NCBI GenBank assembly: GCA_008973525.1
Contig: WACJ01000221.1
Coordinates: 83,135-147,134, forward strand
DNA from: Stenopsyche tienmushanensis
Lineage: Eukaryota; Arthropoda; Insecta; Trichoptera; Stenopsychidae
Reading direction: 5' to 3'
DNA length: 64,000 nucleotides
Made by a program: the position numbers and the translations under genes. The notes below the pieces were generated by a model. It was not told the DNA's origin, did no database searches, and saw only the letters and a program-made list of their open reading frames with translations. Below, piece after piece: positions 49,441 to 61,818 of the stretch (positions are counted from its first letter, which is position 1; each line of letters begins with the position of its first letter).

Positions 49441-50300
49441 ACGACTCACCGGCGAGTTGCAGTATAGTCAAGTAAAATAAAAACCATTGGAAACTCGCCC
49501 CTTGTTACGGCCCAGCAATTCTTATTATAAGGCATCTCTTTCAACATTCCACTCCATGCAATCGAAGAACGTATGTGAAGCATCATTGATGGTTACTTCA
49601 CAATTATGGCATTCCGGATTTGTCTCCTTTCCAATATAAATAATCACCATAACACCCGTTAAGGACCCGGGTCAAGTGAAAGCACAGCTGACGGCGCTTC
49701 TCCCTATTCCAATCTCCGAGGTCTGGAGACTGAACCCTGGTCATGTTAAATCTGGCTCTTAGTTTTAATTGCGCCCACCCATATTGGATTGATATATTGA
49801 GTGGACTAAGTCGTTATAGACCTTCTGTCTTTGGGTTTTGGATCTCGCGATGCTGGGCATCAGTCTGGCCAGACATGTGCTCTATGATGCGAAATTTGTC
49901 ATTAAATTGTACCCCAAAATATCGGATCCATCTTACAAATTTGAGTACATATTCGTCGATCTTCAGGTGCGGAGGTGTGAATTTTCTGCGCCTTGTTAAA
50001 AAAAGATCTTCGATTTTGTGGGCAACGAGTTCAAATCCTGCCTCTGTTAACCAGTTTCTTCCTCATCTGATTATGTCATTTGTAGAATATTTGTAAATTT
50101 GGCCGCAATGAGAAGAGCGACTATTTTGGCTCCTTCGAGGGTCCAAGTAAAGATCCCTGTGAGACGCCCATCATGACTGACTGTTGTCTTCTCTCGTTTA
50201 TGCAATCGTATGTCAAAACTTTCTCGTCAAGGAAACTCTCTACCATTCTGATAAGGTATGACGATTTGTCTTAATGCTTTTAGGATTTAGTTCCATCGTT
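49440..50300 (-). pseudogene. R1/Jockey-like LINE remnant
   Basis: The minus strand first reads SYLIRMVESFLDEKVLTYDC and GVSQGSLLGP (about 50,250-50,130), matching the 'SYLxRxVxSYLxxRxLxY ... GVPQGSVLGPLLWN' block of R1/Jockey reverse transcriptases. It then reads AGFELVAHKIEDLFLTRRRK (about 50,040) and IRYFGVQFNDKF (the 'AGLxLxxxKTExxxLTxRR ... LRYLGVxLD' block). Near 49,600 come CHLTR-like, YLYWKGDKSGMP, NCEVTINDASHTFFDCMEW (the C-terminal CxxC...DxAEHxxxxCxxW finger). Many stops and frameshifts; the YADD region is missing. Confidence 0.8.
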
Positions 50301-51395
50301 ACTTCCTTTCCATAGTCTACCGAAGACCGAACACTTGGCAAGTACATAAGAAATCGACGATTGCTATACTTTGTTTACATTTGCAGCCACCAGACCAATA
50401 TGCGCCAAAATGGTGCATCCGTTAAACCGTTAAAGCGGCAAAGGACGCCACAATTGCAATAATAAAACCTACTCAACCCTCAAAAAAATCTAATCTCACA
50501 AATATATTAGCGCTGCAGCAATCGTAAGTTTTTACAAATCTGCAATCAATTTGGCTTCCTTTTTACTAATTGACTAGAATTATAAGTATTATACATTCCT
50601 ATTATCTCTATGATATAAACCATTTTGCTGAACTTCATAGAAATGTGTCTGAGTGATTGATGGTTAAAATTATGACCACTTCTCCAGAAGAACGTGACGA
50701 TTTCTCTCCGGGATGGATTACCTCCGGGTTCCATCTGAGATATTTATGACGTATCATAAAAATATTTATATCAGTATAGCGTCAAAGACACTAAACTGCC
50801 TCAGTAGATTGCATGTGACTTTTTAGTTATGGATTCCTTTTTTGATTATTATATAGCATTACATTTATATAAAACTGATTGAGTCTAATAATAAATAAAA
50901 TCTCAAAAATTATTAAATATTGGATGCTGATTTAGAAGTATTCAAATTTTAGGTTCCATATTTTCAACATCGGATATTGTGAGGGTAGCAAATAGTTCTA
51001 TAAATTAGTTAAAATACTAAATTGCGAAGCTATTTGGGCATTCATTTGAGAACACTTAAATGTTCTTATATTAATTTATGACAAATGTGCTTGTAATTTA
51101 ATACTATGTTAATAATCAAATGGGGTAATAATAGAAAAAAAAATTTCAACAAGCAAGTGATAGAATACCAAAGCATTATTTTTTAAATTCAAATTTTACT
51201 ATTATATAAACACAAATCTACCAAAAAAAAAAATTAGTGAGCATGAACCTATTCTTATTAGTGTTCTCTAGAGTTGCAGTTATTACTATGTGCTTATTAA
51301 CGTTACTGCTTCATTCATGCTTTTTCTCTAGTTTTAAAAAAAATGATTGGTTATTATGTACATATATCATTTAAATATAAACATACAATTGGATT
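50301..51395. other. No recognisable gene
   Basis: AT-rich throughout, with several homopolymer A/T runs. No terminal repeats or domains. Confidence 0.35.
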
Positions 51396-51399
51396 GCCA

Positions 51400-51840
51400 G
51401 TTCTATGTGAATATACGAGATGGGTATAAGACCAAAGCACTAGGATTAGAGATCAATCAGAATAAAACCAAAATAATGATCAATTATTGATCTCAGAGGT
51501 TTTATAATCTAGGAAACACACTCAAAGATCTGGAAGTTATAAATAACTTTTTATTCCTTGGATCTCAAATCACCAATGAAGAGGAACTAAAACGACGCAA
51601 CGCTATTACCAAGAAAGCAGTGTCCAAGCTGGACAAAATCTGAAAAGATAGGAGCATGAGTAACAGTATCAAGATAAAATTTACTAGTAGTTTAGTCCAC
51701 TCCATTTTCCTGGCGCTTTCGAAATATGATGTTATGGATAGCTAGGCGGATTCTTCGGACGTGTTTGGTGGCCTGGAGAGGAAGAGGAGAGGAAAATCCC
51801 CTACACGGTGGACAGATCATGTTAGATTTTTCTAGAGAAA
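51400..51840 (+). pseudogene. RTE-like LINE fragment (second family)
   Basis: The plus strand reads ALGLEINQNKTKIMI, then LEVINNFLFLGSQITNEEEL, KRRNAITKKAVSKLDKI, and a later GRIRT/WR-type tail with TRWTDHV near 51,810. This matches the segment of insect LINE polyproteins 'LGLxINxxKTKxMxxD ... LExVxxFxYLGSxITxxGxxxxEIxxRIxxAKxAxxxLxxIW...'. It is distinct from the 34.6 kb element. Interrupted by stops. Confidence 0.75.
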
Positions 51841-53157
51841 AGATTTTTATTTATTTCTGATTAGAACGTTTAATATATTTTAATGATTGTAACAAGTCAT
51901 TCTTAGGCATTCCTGAATGACTTTATTAATCACTTCAGTATCTACTTTTCCGGATCTAAGATATCAAGGCAAATGTGGATCAAGACGATCAATCAGTGTA
52001 TTTCATTGGTAATTATGTATTTCAGAATTACATTTTACATAAATAACTAGAGATACATTTACAAATATTAGTCAAACACTTGATAGATTATCACTGGGGA
52101 GAGGAATTAAACAAATATTTATTAATACAATAGAAATATTCATGATTTTCATGTTTAATCAAATGTTTATTTTCTGAAATGTATTTTAAGAAGTCGAACA
52201 TGTACAGTGTTAAAATTATGAAATGTTTTTAAAATACAATCATATGTTACTAGTAATATAACATAAATTATAAATATGTAAATATAAACTATCTATACCG
52301 TTTTGTTAATGTTATAAAATGTATCCAAATTCTTAGCGAATCTATCGAATATTGATGAGATCAATTATCGTGTGTTACATAAGGTTTCATATTTTTTCAA
52401 ACTCTAATATATAATATCTTAATTGATAGCAAAATGTCTGATAATGTGTATCGAGTGTATATTTATAAAAGCTATGGCAGCAATTGAAATTTAAACAGTG
52501 TAAACGAATGATAATAAATGTAGTAAATGCACCAAATTCTCTTTTTACAGATTGTATATTATGCATTTTTTATATAATTAATACTTATGAACAAAAACAG
52601 GTTATCATAAGATTTTGTTAACACTGATAAAATTCATACCAAAATTATTGTTAAAGCAAGTACATACAATTAAATCTGCTGTGATGTATAAATTCTACGC
52701 ATCATTAATCAGCTCAAGTATCGCGCGCATTTTTCAGTCTCTTTATAAGCAACCGGACATGTCACTTTTAAAAACGGACATTACACAAGCAAAATATTTG
52801 AATATGAAATATACAAACATTTGATGACAATGTGTCTAATTAGATTTGTTAATTTAGTGTGAATAAAGGAACATGCCGGTGTAATAGTGAGCAGATTTCA
52901 CACATTTCAAATCATTTAACAGCATTTTATGTGGCAACAAATTTGTTTGATTGAACACTAATTGCAACTTTTCTACAATGTATCCGTTTAGTTTCATATA
53001 AATAATAAAACACTATAAAAATTAATAACAAAGATTGACTTTACAAAGGCTATGGAGTCATTTTTACTTTTAAATTGTACGAATCCCACGCAAAATATGC
53101 AATAAATACAAATATAAAAAATACAGTTCACAACATGCAATCATAACATGTAATGAA
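51841..53157. other. AT-rich 3' flank of the protease gene
   Basis: No open frame with a domain. It includes the presumed 3' UTR of the minus-strand protease (just left of 53,158), but I see no clear AATAAA on that strand close to the stop. Confidence 0.4.
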
Positions 53158-54831
53158 TCATTTGCTCTTTTTCTCCAAATTTTCAAGACGTTGCAAAAGT
53201 GTAGGGTGTGAATGATACCACGCTGAATACAACTTATCATGAATGGGAAAACTAAGATTGTCTTTGTTCAGCTTAATCAACGCTTTCTGTAAATATTCAG
53301 AATGGCCTAAAGCTAGCGCAAAATTATCAGCTTGGAATTCAAATTTTCTTGAAAGAATGGTCACTCCGAACTGTAGAAGCGCATTATATGGTGCCAAAAT
53401 TAGCTGTAAAATTGTCACCAGCCCAACAAGGATAGGCTCAGTGCCTGGCGGAAATCCAAGAGCAGTGTACAACGGAGAGTATTTAAACATGAATCCAAAA
53501 GCGCCAAACGTAAGTAGCAAATTGACTTGCATTATAAAAAGATTGTAATAAAAATGTCCATGACTCCAGTGACCTAATTCATGGGCCAAAACTGCCAGAA
53601 CCTCAGGATCCGTGCATCCTTTCTTTTGGACTTCCGTGTCAGTTTTAGATTTTTCGGTTTCGTTTTCGCCATCATTCTTCTTATCCGACTCTTCAATCTT
53701 TGAATAACCTTCCAATAGTGTATCGAAAAGAACGATTCTCTTGCTTCCAAATAAGCCATAGAAATATGCATTACTATGTGCAGAACGTTTGGATCCCTCG
53801 ACAACATATAATTGTCCTAGAGGAAATTTTAGCGATGCAGCTAGTTTTTCGATCGAAGTCCTCAAAGGACCGTCCGGCAATGGTAAATATTTGTCAAACA
53901 ACGGTGCAATAACAGATGGATAAATCATCACCAATAACAAAATCATAATGCAAGTAAAAAGCCACATCCATACAATAAACATATTTCCACCCCTTTGTAC
54001 AATATAAACAATAACTGACGTGATGGGGATGATAAGAATTTGGCTTAAAACAAAGCTTTTAAAGTGATCTTTGATAAAGAATCCCGCTGTCTGTTTATTA
54101 AATCCATGTTTTTCTTCCAAAACGAATGTTCCGTAAATTGAAAATGGTAAATCAACTAAAGTCGTGAGAATGTTAATAAAAAACATAAAAAAGCAACTTG
54201 TTGCAATTTCATTTTCTAAAGAGAATCCTGAAGCCAATGAAGCTCTTTCTCCAAAGCTCCAGAAGACAGACATCCATCCATAGCATATAACTAATGTGTT
54301 GACGATCAAGGAAAATATTCCTTTAAAATTCCCAAAATAGGCTTTATCGAGGCCATAGACTCTAGATTTTTCGAACGTTTCCGCATCTAAAATCCCTTTG
54401 AGTTCTTGAGGTATTGTTTTCTTCGATTTATAAATCTGTATCTGAAAATCATACACGTACACATTAGTAATTTTCAAACAAAGATTAAAACTCATTCTAG
54501 TCATATATAGAGCGTTGCCCAAACGCAAGATGTGGCAGTACTGATACATGAAATATAACCTTAAATAATAAATGAATTGATTTTTTTGTTCTCAATATAT
54601 ATTCATTTCCTTTTATTTTACGATTAGATAGATGCACAGACTTGTGGAAATCATATGGTTAATCATATGAAATTCACAATTAACGCCAGCTGTTGCTTCA
54701 TCACTGTTGTATATATAATCACATGATTTTGAACAAAATACCTGTCTGAAGGAGAGAAACATCTCCCAAAGAGATTCCGCCCAACAAAATATAACAATCG
54801 CAGTTACTATAACTGCGTCCTGACTCGCCAT
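53158..54831 (-). CDS. Ste24: CAAX prenyl protease 1 (Ste24/ZMPSTE24 type)
   Basis: Zinc metallopeptidase that removes the C-terminal three residues (and makes a further N-terminal cut in some substrates) from prenylated CAAX proteins in the ER and nuclear membrane. Two exons: 54,742-54,831 (30 codons, ATG with A at -3) and 53,158-54,441 (427 codons plus stop), joined across a 300 nt intron with GTATTT donor and TTTTCAG acceptor in phase 0. The join reads FRQIQIYKSKK, as the family requires. 457 residues, close to the usual ~430-475. The N-terminal half has several hydrophobic segments. Zinc site HELGH at residues 317-321, with the third ligand E398 in FEFQAD. Other family blocks are FEKSRxYxLDK (near 53), EEKHGFNKQT (about 139) and VVEGSKRSAHSNAYFYG (about 243). 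An acidic, lysine-rich stretch (about 280-300) is the variable loop. No stops or frameshifts: functional. The upstream ATG in the intron is not the start. Confidence 0.95.
54442..54741 (-). other. Intron of the Ste24 gene
   Basis: 300 nt, starts GTATTTTG and ends GATTTTCAG on the minus strand. It is open for a while in the frame of exon 2 (36 codons upstream), which would give a false longer protein lacking the conserved N-terminal segment if the intron were ignored. Confidence 0.9.
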
Positions 54832-56291
54832 CCTGTTCTAAATAGCGGTTATACACGCCGGTATTGATGACAGTTCCAAATGTACATACACTGTTGGTCT
54901 TAACAACAAAAAAATTGACGACTGGCAACCATCGTGATGCGACGTAATTTTAGAGTTAATATTATTTTATTTATCGCAAGTTTTTATGAATCTTTTAATC
55001 ATCAGTACTTATATATTATATTCTGCGTAATTTTATTTTTGAATTATAAAATTTTATAAACATCAAACCAAATATTTTAAATTTAAATTACTTCTTTTCT
55101 ATTAAAAATAAATAATAAGTAAGCAAAAATAAAAGTAATTGAATGTTTGTGAGCTTTCCAATAGTTCTACTTTATTAAGCTACTATTTTTTATTCTTTGT
55201 CTATTTAACATGTTAAAATATGTAAAATTAAGAAGAAGAAAAAATAACAATATTAGAACTGCAATTTTTATTATTTTTTTAAATCGCATAAGCCTTTTAT
55301 ATGCATAAATATATAAACATATTTTAGGCAATTTAATTTATAAATTAGGTTATGAAATTTTTAAGGCGTTTCCGATAATTGTAATTTATTTGTTTTTTTT
55401 CTATGGCAATACCACAAACAAACGTCACTTTTAAAGTACATAAATGATTACTATTGTTCAATATTAACATATCTTCACAGGCGGCTAATGGTTACAAATA
55501 ATAGGTACACACAGCGGACAAAAATCATAGAAACGCGATAAATAAATACACTTTTAAAAAATGGTGGTATCTTTTAAAGTATGTACTTGTTATTTTGTTA
55601 TAAAATTAAAATAATCACATAACACCTTATTCTATTTAATTCTGCGTATTTATTTGAAGCTAAACACTTGATTTTTTATAGATACGTATAAATTATAGAA
55701 CATTTACGATAATGTTTTATTTGTTTACGAAAAAACACACGCATGTGAATAATAAGTTCCTTATACCTAGATAAGGTATGGTATTTATCGAGACATTCAC
55801 CTCTGTGAAGGGGAACGTTGCAAAATCCACACATTTTAATCTTTCATTTTGTGTGCGGAACATATCTGACATTATCTGCTGAATTGTAACACATTAAATA
55901 ATGTGTTAAACCAACAAAATATATACTTTAGCATTAGAATATAGTTTGAACCTTTGTAAAACCATATAAAAAATGCCGAGTAAAACTATATTTTCTGCTG
56001 TGAACGAGTAGAACTACCTGCCATGCTAAAGAACTCAATAATAACGAATTAATCTCATTTGATGGAACGTGTAAAATCATAATAATTGATCTTGATATTA
56101 ATTTAACAGCTCTCTTTAGCAGCAACTCTTTAGCATTAAAGTTATTTTATTTTAATGAAACTAAAACATTTTACTAAAGATATTTTATTTATCAGTCAAT
56201 ATACATTGTTTTTCTTCAAATATTATAATCGCTTCACAAGTATACTTTTTATGACCACATACATATAAATGCATATCATATTATTGCTGTA
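54832..56291. other. Intergenic region between the two minus-strand genes
   Basis: About 1.5 kb, strongly AT-rich, holding the promoter side of Ste24 (just right of 54,831) and the 3' flank of the transporter. I see no clear TATA box or other gene. A minus-strand 63-codon frame (55,934-56,125) is without homology. Confidence 0.4.
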
Positions 56292-56297
56292 TTTATT
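56292..56297 (-). terminator. Possible poly(A) signal of the transporter
   Basis: TTTATT on the plus strand, so AATAAA on the minus strand, about 80 nt downstream of the transporter stop (56,379). A second copy lies at about 56,308-56,313 (TTTATT), nearer the stop. Confidence 0.5.
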
Positions 56298-56378
56298 TTA
56301 TAATTGATTTATTGAAAATGAAAGAAAACATGTATTTTATTACTGTAATCACAGATTTACAACCTTAGACCTACTTAA

Positions 56379-59300
56379 CTATTCTACATCATTTATTTTC
56401 TTCTTTCCAAAATTTTCTGCTTCTTCAATTGTATTCATTAAATCACAGTTTTTAGTTTCTGGCATCAACAAACAAAGTCCAGCACTTATTAATGGCATAA
56501 CTCCAAATATAACCGGTGGTAGCCATGACACTTCTGTACCTAATCCGGCAACATAAGGAGCAACCATTGAACCGACTCTTGCCATCATTGAACAAAGACC
56601 GATACCAGCATTTCTGACTACAGTGGGGAAAAGCTCTGATGCATATAAATATACGACAATAAATGCGACAAACATCCCTACATCACCTATACATGCTAAT
56701 ACAACCTGCCATAGATTAGCCGATTCGGGTATTAAAGCTATAGCAAATAAACAAATAGAAGTCAATATGAACGACGCCATTGTAATAGCTCTTCTACCCA
56801 TTATTCTCATCAGAGGTATTGATAATAATGTTCCAGGTATTGTAATTGTCGCTGAAATAGCTACATTTACAAATATATTCCCAGCAAGTTTTCCAATATA
56901 TTGGGAAACACCATAATATCCAAAACCACAAATAAGCCAATTAAAAGTCATGCAAATTGTATTTTTTCGAAGATTCGGCGTCTTGAATAGATCTAAAAGG
57001 CTTGCTTTTTGCAGTTGTTCTTTAGGTTTTGACGTTTGATAATTATTCACTTCCTTCGATATATTTTCAGATGGTTTTTTATTCCTGTAAATGAAAAAAT
57101 ATTATTATTATTTTATAAATTCTCATTGATAAAATATTAAATTTATTTGAAATAATGATGCTTACACTCCTGCTGCTTTTTCTAATACACCTATAGCTTT
57201 ATCAGTTTCTCCAACTGCTAAGAGCCATCTCGGCGATTCTGGTAAAATCCAGTAATACAATAACATTATAAGTGATGGCAGTGTGAGAGCTAGTTGAAAC
57301 GCTGCCCAGCTACGTAAATAGTAACCGAATCCGGCTAACATCAGATGACCAAAATTAAAAGGCAATTGGTATAATGATGAGATTCGTTCTCTGTAGTCTT
57401 TGCCGATGAATTCCATTATTAAAACATAGCCAGCTACCATCGTACCACCAGTGGCTGCTCCGAGGAAAAATCTTAAGCATGTGAATGTCCAATATTCGGG
57501 CGACTGCGATGCAGCAATTCCAGATATTATTTGCAATACTACAGCGCCAATTAAAGGGTTTCTCCGACCATATCTGTAAAAAATTATAACATTACAGCAT
57601 TGCTTTGATTATATATTAATTTTAAATTGTAGTTAAACTATAATTACCTATCGGCAATTGATCCGAATCCTATACTTCCTACTAATATTCCCAACATAAA
57701 TATTGTTTGTGTGAAATCTGCAAGCCATCTTCTATCGCATACCAAATTAAACGACATAACAATTGTATCTTCAAAAACGGATCTATCATATTCTATTTCC
57801 TTACAAGGACATAAATTTGTTATATTTAAATTGTCGTCTAAGCATGTGAATGTAACCGGAGGAGCTAAGAATATTATTCCCATTTGATGGAAAGCGACGG
57901 GGAATTTTGTAATGAATATACAAAAACATAATAATATTTGATATTTTCCCATTCCACCAATGGAATCTACTATGATGTCACCGGATTTTACTTTCTTCTC
58001 AACGTCATTTTCTTGGTTTGCACCTGAAACACGTAAATCATATTATTACACAGAAATCAAAATTGTATACAGTATTTTGACGTTAATATTAATTATTAAT
58101 TCCAGTCTTACAACAAAATCTTAACGAATATAAACATCATGTTAAATTTTCTATTAGCTTTTTTTTAGATATATTTGTAAGTGGGTAGTAATGCTATTAT
58201 AATTTATTTGTACGTGTTCAAAAGCTAATTAAGTTTGCATTAATACTTTGTCATTATATGATAACATTTATCAAATGGAGATTTTAAGATATTTGTTAAT
58301 ATCAAAATCGATCGTCATAAATTAACACATATTAAATATACAGAGGAAACAGTTTGATCTTTTAAGACTATCAAATTTTAAGCGTATTTCAGTAATTAAG
58401 CCAACAAAATTGAAATGATCAAGATACGTCTATCACACAAAGTTTTATATGTATTATTTATTTTAGCAGGTAGCTACATGTAGTGTTACATAAGTACCTT
58501 AAATAAACTTGCACAGTAGTTTGTTTTCATATGATTTAACGTGTAATAAGATGGTTGAACTACATCTAGTAAAATTTAAGCCTTGATGATATATGTTTAA
58601 CGAGAATTAAAATTTCACAATTTCATTTCGTAACTATATTTCAAATGTTTTTTTAACGTCGGTGTGTAATCAGATATTTTTCTACTATGGAAAATTTATC
58701 AGGGCTTACAAAGAGATGACTGGAAGATCATAAAGTATTTTAGGGCATTATTATAATGAAATAATTGAAATAGAAATAACTCCGATAATATCTTCTACAA
58801 ATAATCTAAATAAGACTGTTTTCTTTTCTTCATTACTTGACGATATATAAAATAGTTTCTTAATTGTGAAGTTGTATGAAAAGAAACTTAATATCACTCA
58901 TAGAAACATCATGAAATCCATGTAATTATTGAAGGCCATTATCAAGAAATACAAATAAGAGCAAATCAATATGTATAAAATTAAAGTTTCCATTTTTTTA
59001 TGTTTAATATATGTTAAACTAATTGTAAGTCATAGTTCAAAGCGTTTCAATCTGCAGTATGTAATAAGATAAATCATGTCTATATAATAATTGTAATCAG
59101 CTCATTTACAACGGGGTTATCAATGTTTACTTCCTTTATGAAATCAGTATCCATAAATTCAACACTTTTAGATACGTTATAACAACAGTTGATTCGTTGC
59201 TTTTGGTATATAGCAAATACTTGAAAGTCCTACTTATATATATATTTGATAAAATTTATGCATTTGATCGTTTAAAAGATGGATTTTTATAACGTTGTAT

Positions 59301-59638
59301 TTGTACGTTTCAGCAGCTCTATTTTAGTATTCTCGCATTTATATAGCATTATCATTTTATCAACGTGAACGTTTAACTTTTGATGTGGTTTGCCTACGTT
59401 TTGAACTTAAATAATACGTCTGCATAGGAAGATTTATTAACAGTTGGACAGTTTTAAGATAACAGCAGTGCATTCTACGCTTTAAAAATACATTTACATT
59501 TATAGAATCGTATGACTTTGGATGATTTGTAATAATGCTGTGTAAGAATTTAGGAATGTACGTACTTCTTTTGAGCATAGGCTGAGTTACCTCAGCCATT
59601 TTGATGCTTTCTTCGGTATCCTTGGTCGCTTTAGACAT
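56379..59638 (-). CDS. Orct: SLC22-type organic cation transporter
   Basis: Major facilitator superfamily transporter that moves organic cations/carnitine-like or related solutes across the plasma membrane. The substrate cannot be told from sequence. Four exons: 59,566-59,638; 57,648-58,023; 57,166-57,573; 56,379-57,084. They have GT-AG ends and compatible phases, 1,563 nt in total (520 codons plus stop). The first helix begins near residue 52. The extracellular loop has Cys 85, 96, 98, 120 and an NIT site at 91-93, and the family block FNLVCDRRWLADFTQ follows (116-129). Then GSIADRYGRRNP (about 145-156, the MFS loop 2-3 signature), PESPRW (261-266), ASELFPTVVRN (434-444) and MPETKN (493-498). 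The length is typical of insect members and all expected helices appear covered. ATG context AATAATGTC is good. No damage. The first intron (1.5 kb) is long. The gene symbol is by family analogy; orthology is not proven. Confidence 0.93.
58024..59565 (-). other. First intron of the transporter gene
   Basis: 1,542 nt, AT-rich, starts GTACGTAC and ends GTGTTTCAG on the minus strand. No open frame with a domain or transposon end seen inside. An alternative donor four bases downstream (GTACATT) is possible, but would break the frame to exon 2. Confidence 0.75.
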
Positions 59639-60201
59639 TATTTGAACTATATTTGTTAAAGTTTTCTTCTAAAAAATTGTGTTTATTTTACTTTATATAT
59701 TGCATATTGCGATTTATGTTTATAGTTAGGCTTTAAAAAAATTTGAATGATTAAAATATTATTAGTAGATGAAAGTTGTTCACATTGAAATTAAACTGGT
59801 TTTATAGCTTTGGTTTTGTAGTAAATATTGTTGTTTTTTATATTTCTCTTTAATAACATAGTTTCATGTATTATTTAAATACGTATCCAATAATCCAAAC
59901 AAAAAAGTGCAATTTGAAGAACTGAATCTAAGAAAGATGATTCAATATTTCAAATTCATTGCACGATAAATTTGCTTAAAAGAATTTATTTACATTAGTA
60001 TTGATAAGAAAACTTCAAAGCTTTTTATCAATGTACCATAAATATCTCTTATATTATCTCATTTAAAGTTGCTTTTTTTTAAATTTCTCTTTTAGTGGTA
60101 ATAGTAAATTTCAGAGGTTAGATATTCAACAATGATAACATATTGATAAGAAGGTCATGAAATGAACGTCTGGAAATATCTGACATCCGCATAAAACATT
60201 T
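59639..60201. other. Upstream flank of the transporter
   Basis: AT-rich, no open frame with a domain. Presumably contains the 5' UTR and promoter of the minus-strand transporter. No distinct motif recognised. Confidence 0.4.
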
Positions 60202-60567
60202 TTAATTGCCTTGTTTGATATAAAATTTAATTGCATAATTTTTATTGCAAAATTTGTAATTATCCATCACAGTTTTAATTATCAAATAAATTTGCCACAC
60301 AATAAGAGGTTCATGTCCTTCAGGATCTTTGTAAAGGAATTTGTATTCCAAGAATCCATTATTGGGTCCACTGGAGAATTTATAATGAGATTTATAAATT
60401 CCAATGAGATATTCAACAGCAACGACTTTGATCGTAGCATAATTTTTAGATCGCCAACTTTGGGCAAACATTAACAAACTGGTCGCTGAAAATGTGACAT
60501 TGAAATTCAAATCCAATAATTGATTTCGCTTGGTAAACGTGATCGAAATGCGGAAAATTTCTTCATC
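60202..60567 (-). other. Unrecognised open frame, ~121 codons
   Basis: The minus-strand frame is open from after the TGA at 60,568-60,570 to a TAA at 60,202-60,204. It reads EEIFRISITFTKRNQ at the start, KVVAVEYLIGIYKSHYKFSS in the middle and YKDPEGHEPLIVWQIYLIIK near the end. No ATG lies near its start, so it would have to be a terminal exon (acceptor-like TTGAG at its start, or TTTTCAG at about 60,490) or a relic. Phrases such as DPEGHEPLIVWQ are not what AT-rich noise usually gives. A short plus-strand frame (60,548-60,679, 43 codons) overlaps its start. No family recognised. Confidence 0.3.
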
Positions 60568-61077
60568 TCAACAAGAAGCTATTTATTTTATACTGAGCAT
60601 AGCTGATCAATATAAACAACAGAAACGTCTAATGGATTTACGAATATTATTAGCAAATGCAAATAATAAATTCCATTGAAGTTTCAACAGAAGATGTCGT
60701 GGATTACGGAAATCAAAGGATGCAGTTATACAGGTTTTAACGACACTCTTATTATGTAAATTTGTATGTATAAAAATGGAAATGAAGATGGCTTTTCAAC
60801 GACGCCAGAATTTAAAGATACTGGTATGTTATCGAATTGTTGGAGGAATCCAATTTGATTATACGAATGGTCTCACAAATTGCACTCATCAATTTCTCAT
60901 ATAGATGTAAATATTGTGTTATTTAATTATGAAAATAACAGCCATTTAGCGTAAGACTTCAATGGACGCACTTTTAACACCGATAGTGATACATAAAATC
61001 TAAATTCGAATTATATAGTCATATACTTAACAGGATGCGGCAGGGAAACTATATTTTAAAGCTGAGAAGAGGAGACA
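60568..61077. other. Unannotated flank
   Basis: AT-rich. A plus-strand frame interrupted by one TGA runs through about 60,548-60,900 (IADQYKQQKRLMDLRILLAN, then FNRRCRGLRKSKDAVIQ), possibly a worn transposon frame. No family recognised. Confidence 0.25.
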
Positions 61078-61520
61078 CTTTAAACGCGTTTTTCTCGAAA
61101 CTACTCTTTCCAAGCTCATGGAAGTGCTCCCACACGCCCTAGATGAACATTCTTTATAAAATTTGGCAGACACGTGTATAATAAACATCTTCATCGTATA
61201 GACTACAATTATCCAAAAATATTTAAAAATGTTTATTTAATGAACAAAAAACTACAAAAAATATTGGTAAAAACACAAACATTTTTTCGATTGCTCACTA
61301 TTTTTTTGTTTTCCAATATTTCATTTTAATTGTAGTTTAAGCTATACACAATGTTATTCAAAGTAAAAATATGATTAATTTTTTTGCTTCAAATCACTCC
61401 TTCAGGACTTAGAACTTCCATAATGAAGAATGTCATCGCTCGTCCATCGACATACGTAGCTCCCATTTTTCGCATAAAAATGTTAAAAAACCAATATTTC
61501 AATATAGAAACGTCCCTTAA
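61078..61520 (-). mobile_element. TTAA-type repeat, family A, copy 5
   Basis: Reverse copy. The right end is TATAGAAACGTCCC followed by TTAA (61,517-61,520). The left boundary at about 61,080 (CGCGTTTTTCTCGAAACTAC) lacks the terminal repeat, at nearly the same internal point as copy 2. Compared with copy 1 the segment between about 61,455 and 61,480 is shortened. Confidence 0.7.
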
Positions 61521-61818
61521 ATAATATTGAATTTAAGCTCAAAATGGATACGAATCTGAGGTAATGATGAATGCAACAAAAAATAGCCAGAGCTCTTCAA
61601 ATGCTAAACTAACTAACCACATCTTGATCCTTATAAACTCATCATCGGATAATTTTATATCGAAATTCTATATAAATTAACACATTTATGGGTCGAATAT
61701 CTTTTAAACAATGACTCCCTGACGAAAATCATAAAACGAGACATATGTCCGATGATTTCACGAACCGGCTCTCCGCACCGGTTCGCTCCGATTCATTTTG
61801 AATCATTGATATGCTTTA

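Noticed and set aside
54442..54549. A start codon at 54,549 giving a longer single-exon Ste24 (463 codons)
   Set aside because: The first 36 codons lie in the intron; the exon at 54,742-54,831 joined at the TTTTCAG acceptor restores the family N-terminus in frame.
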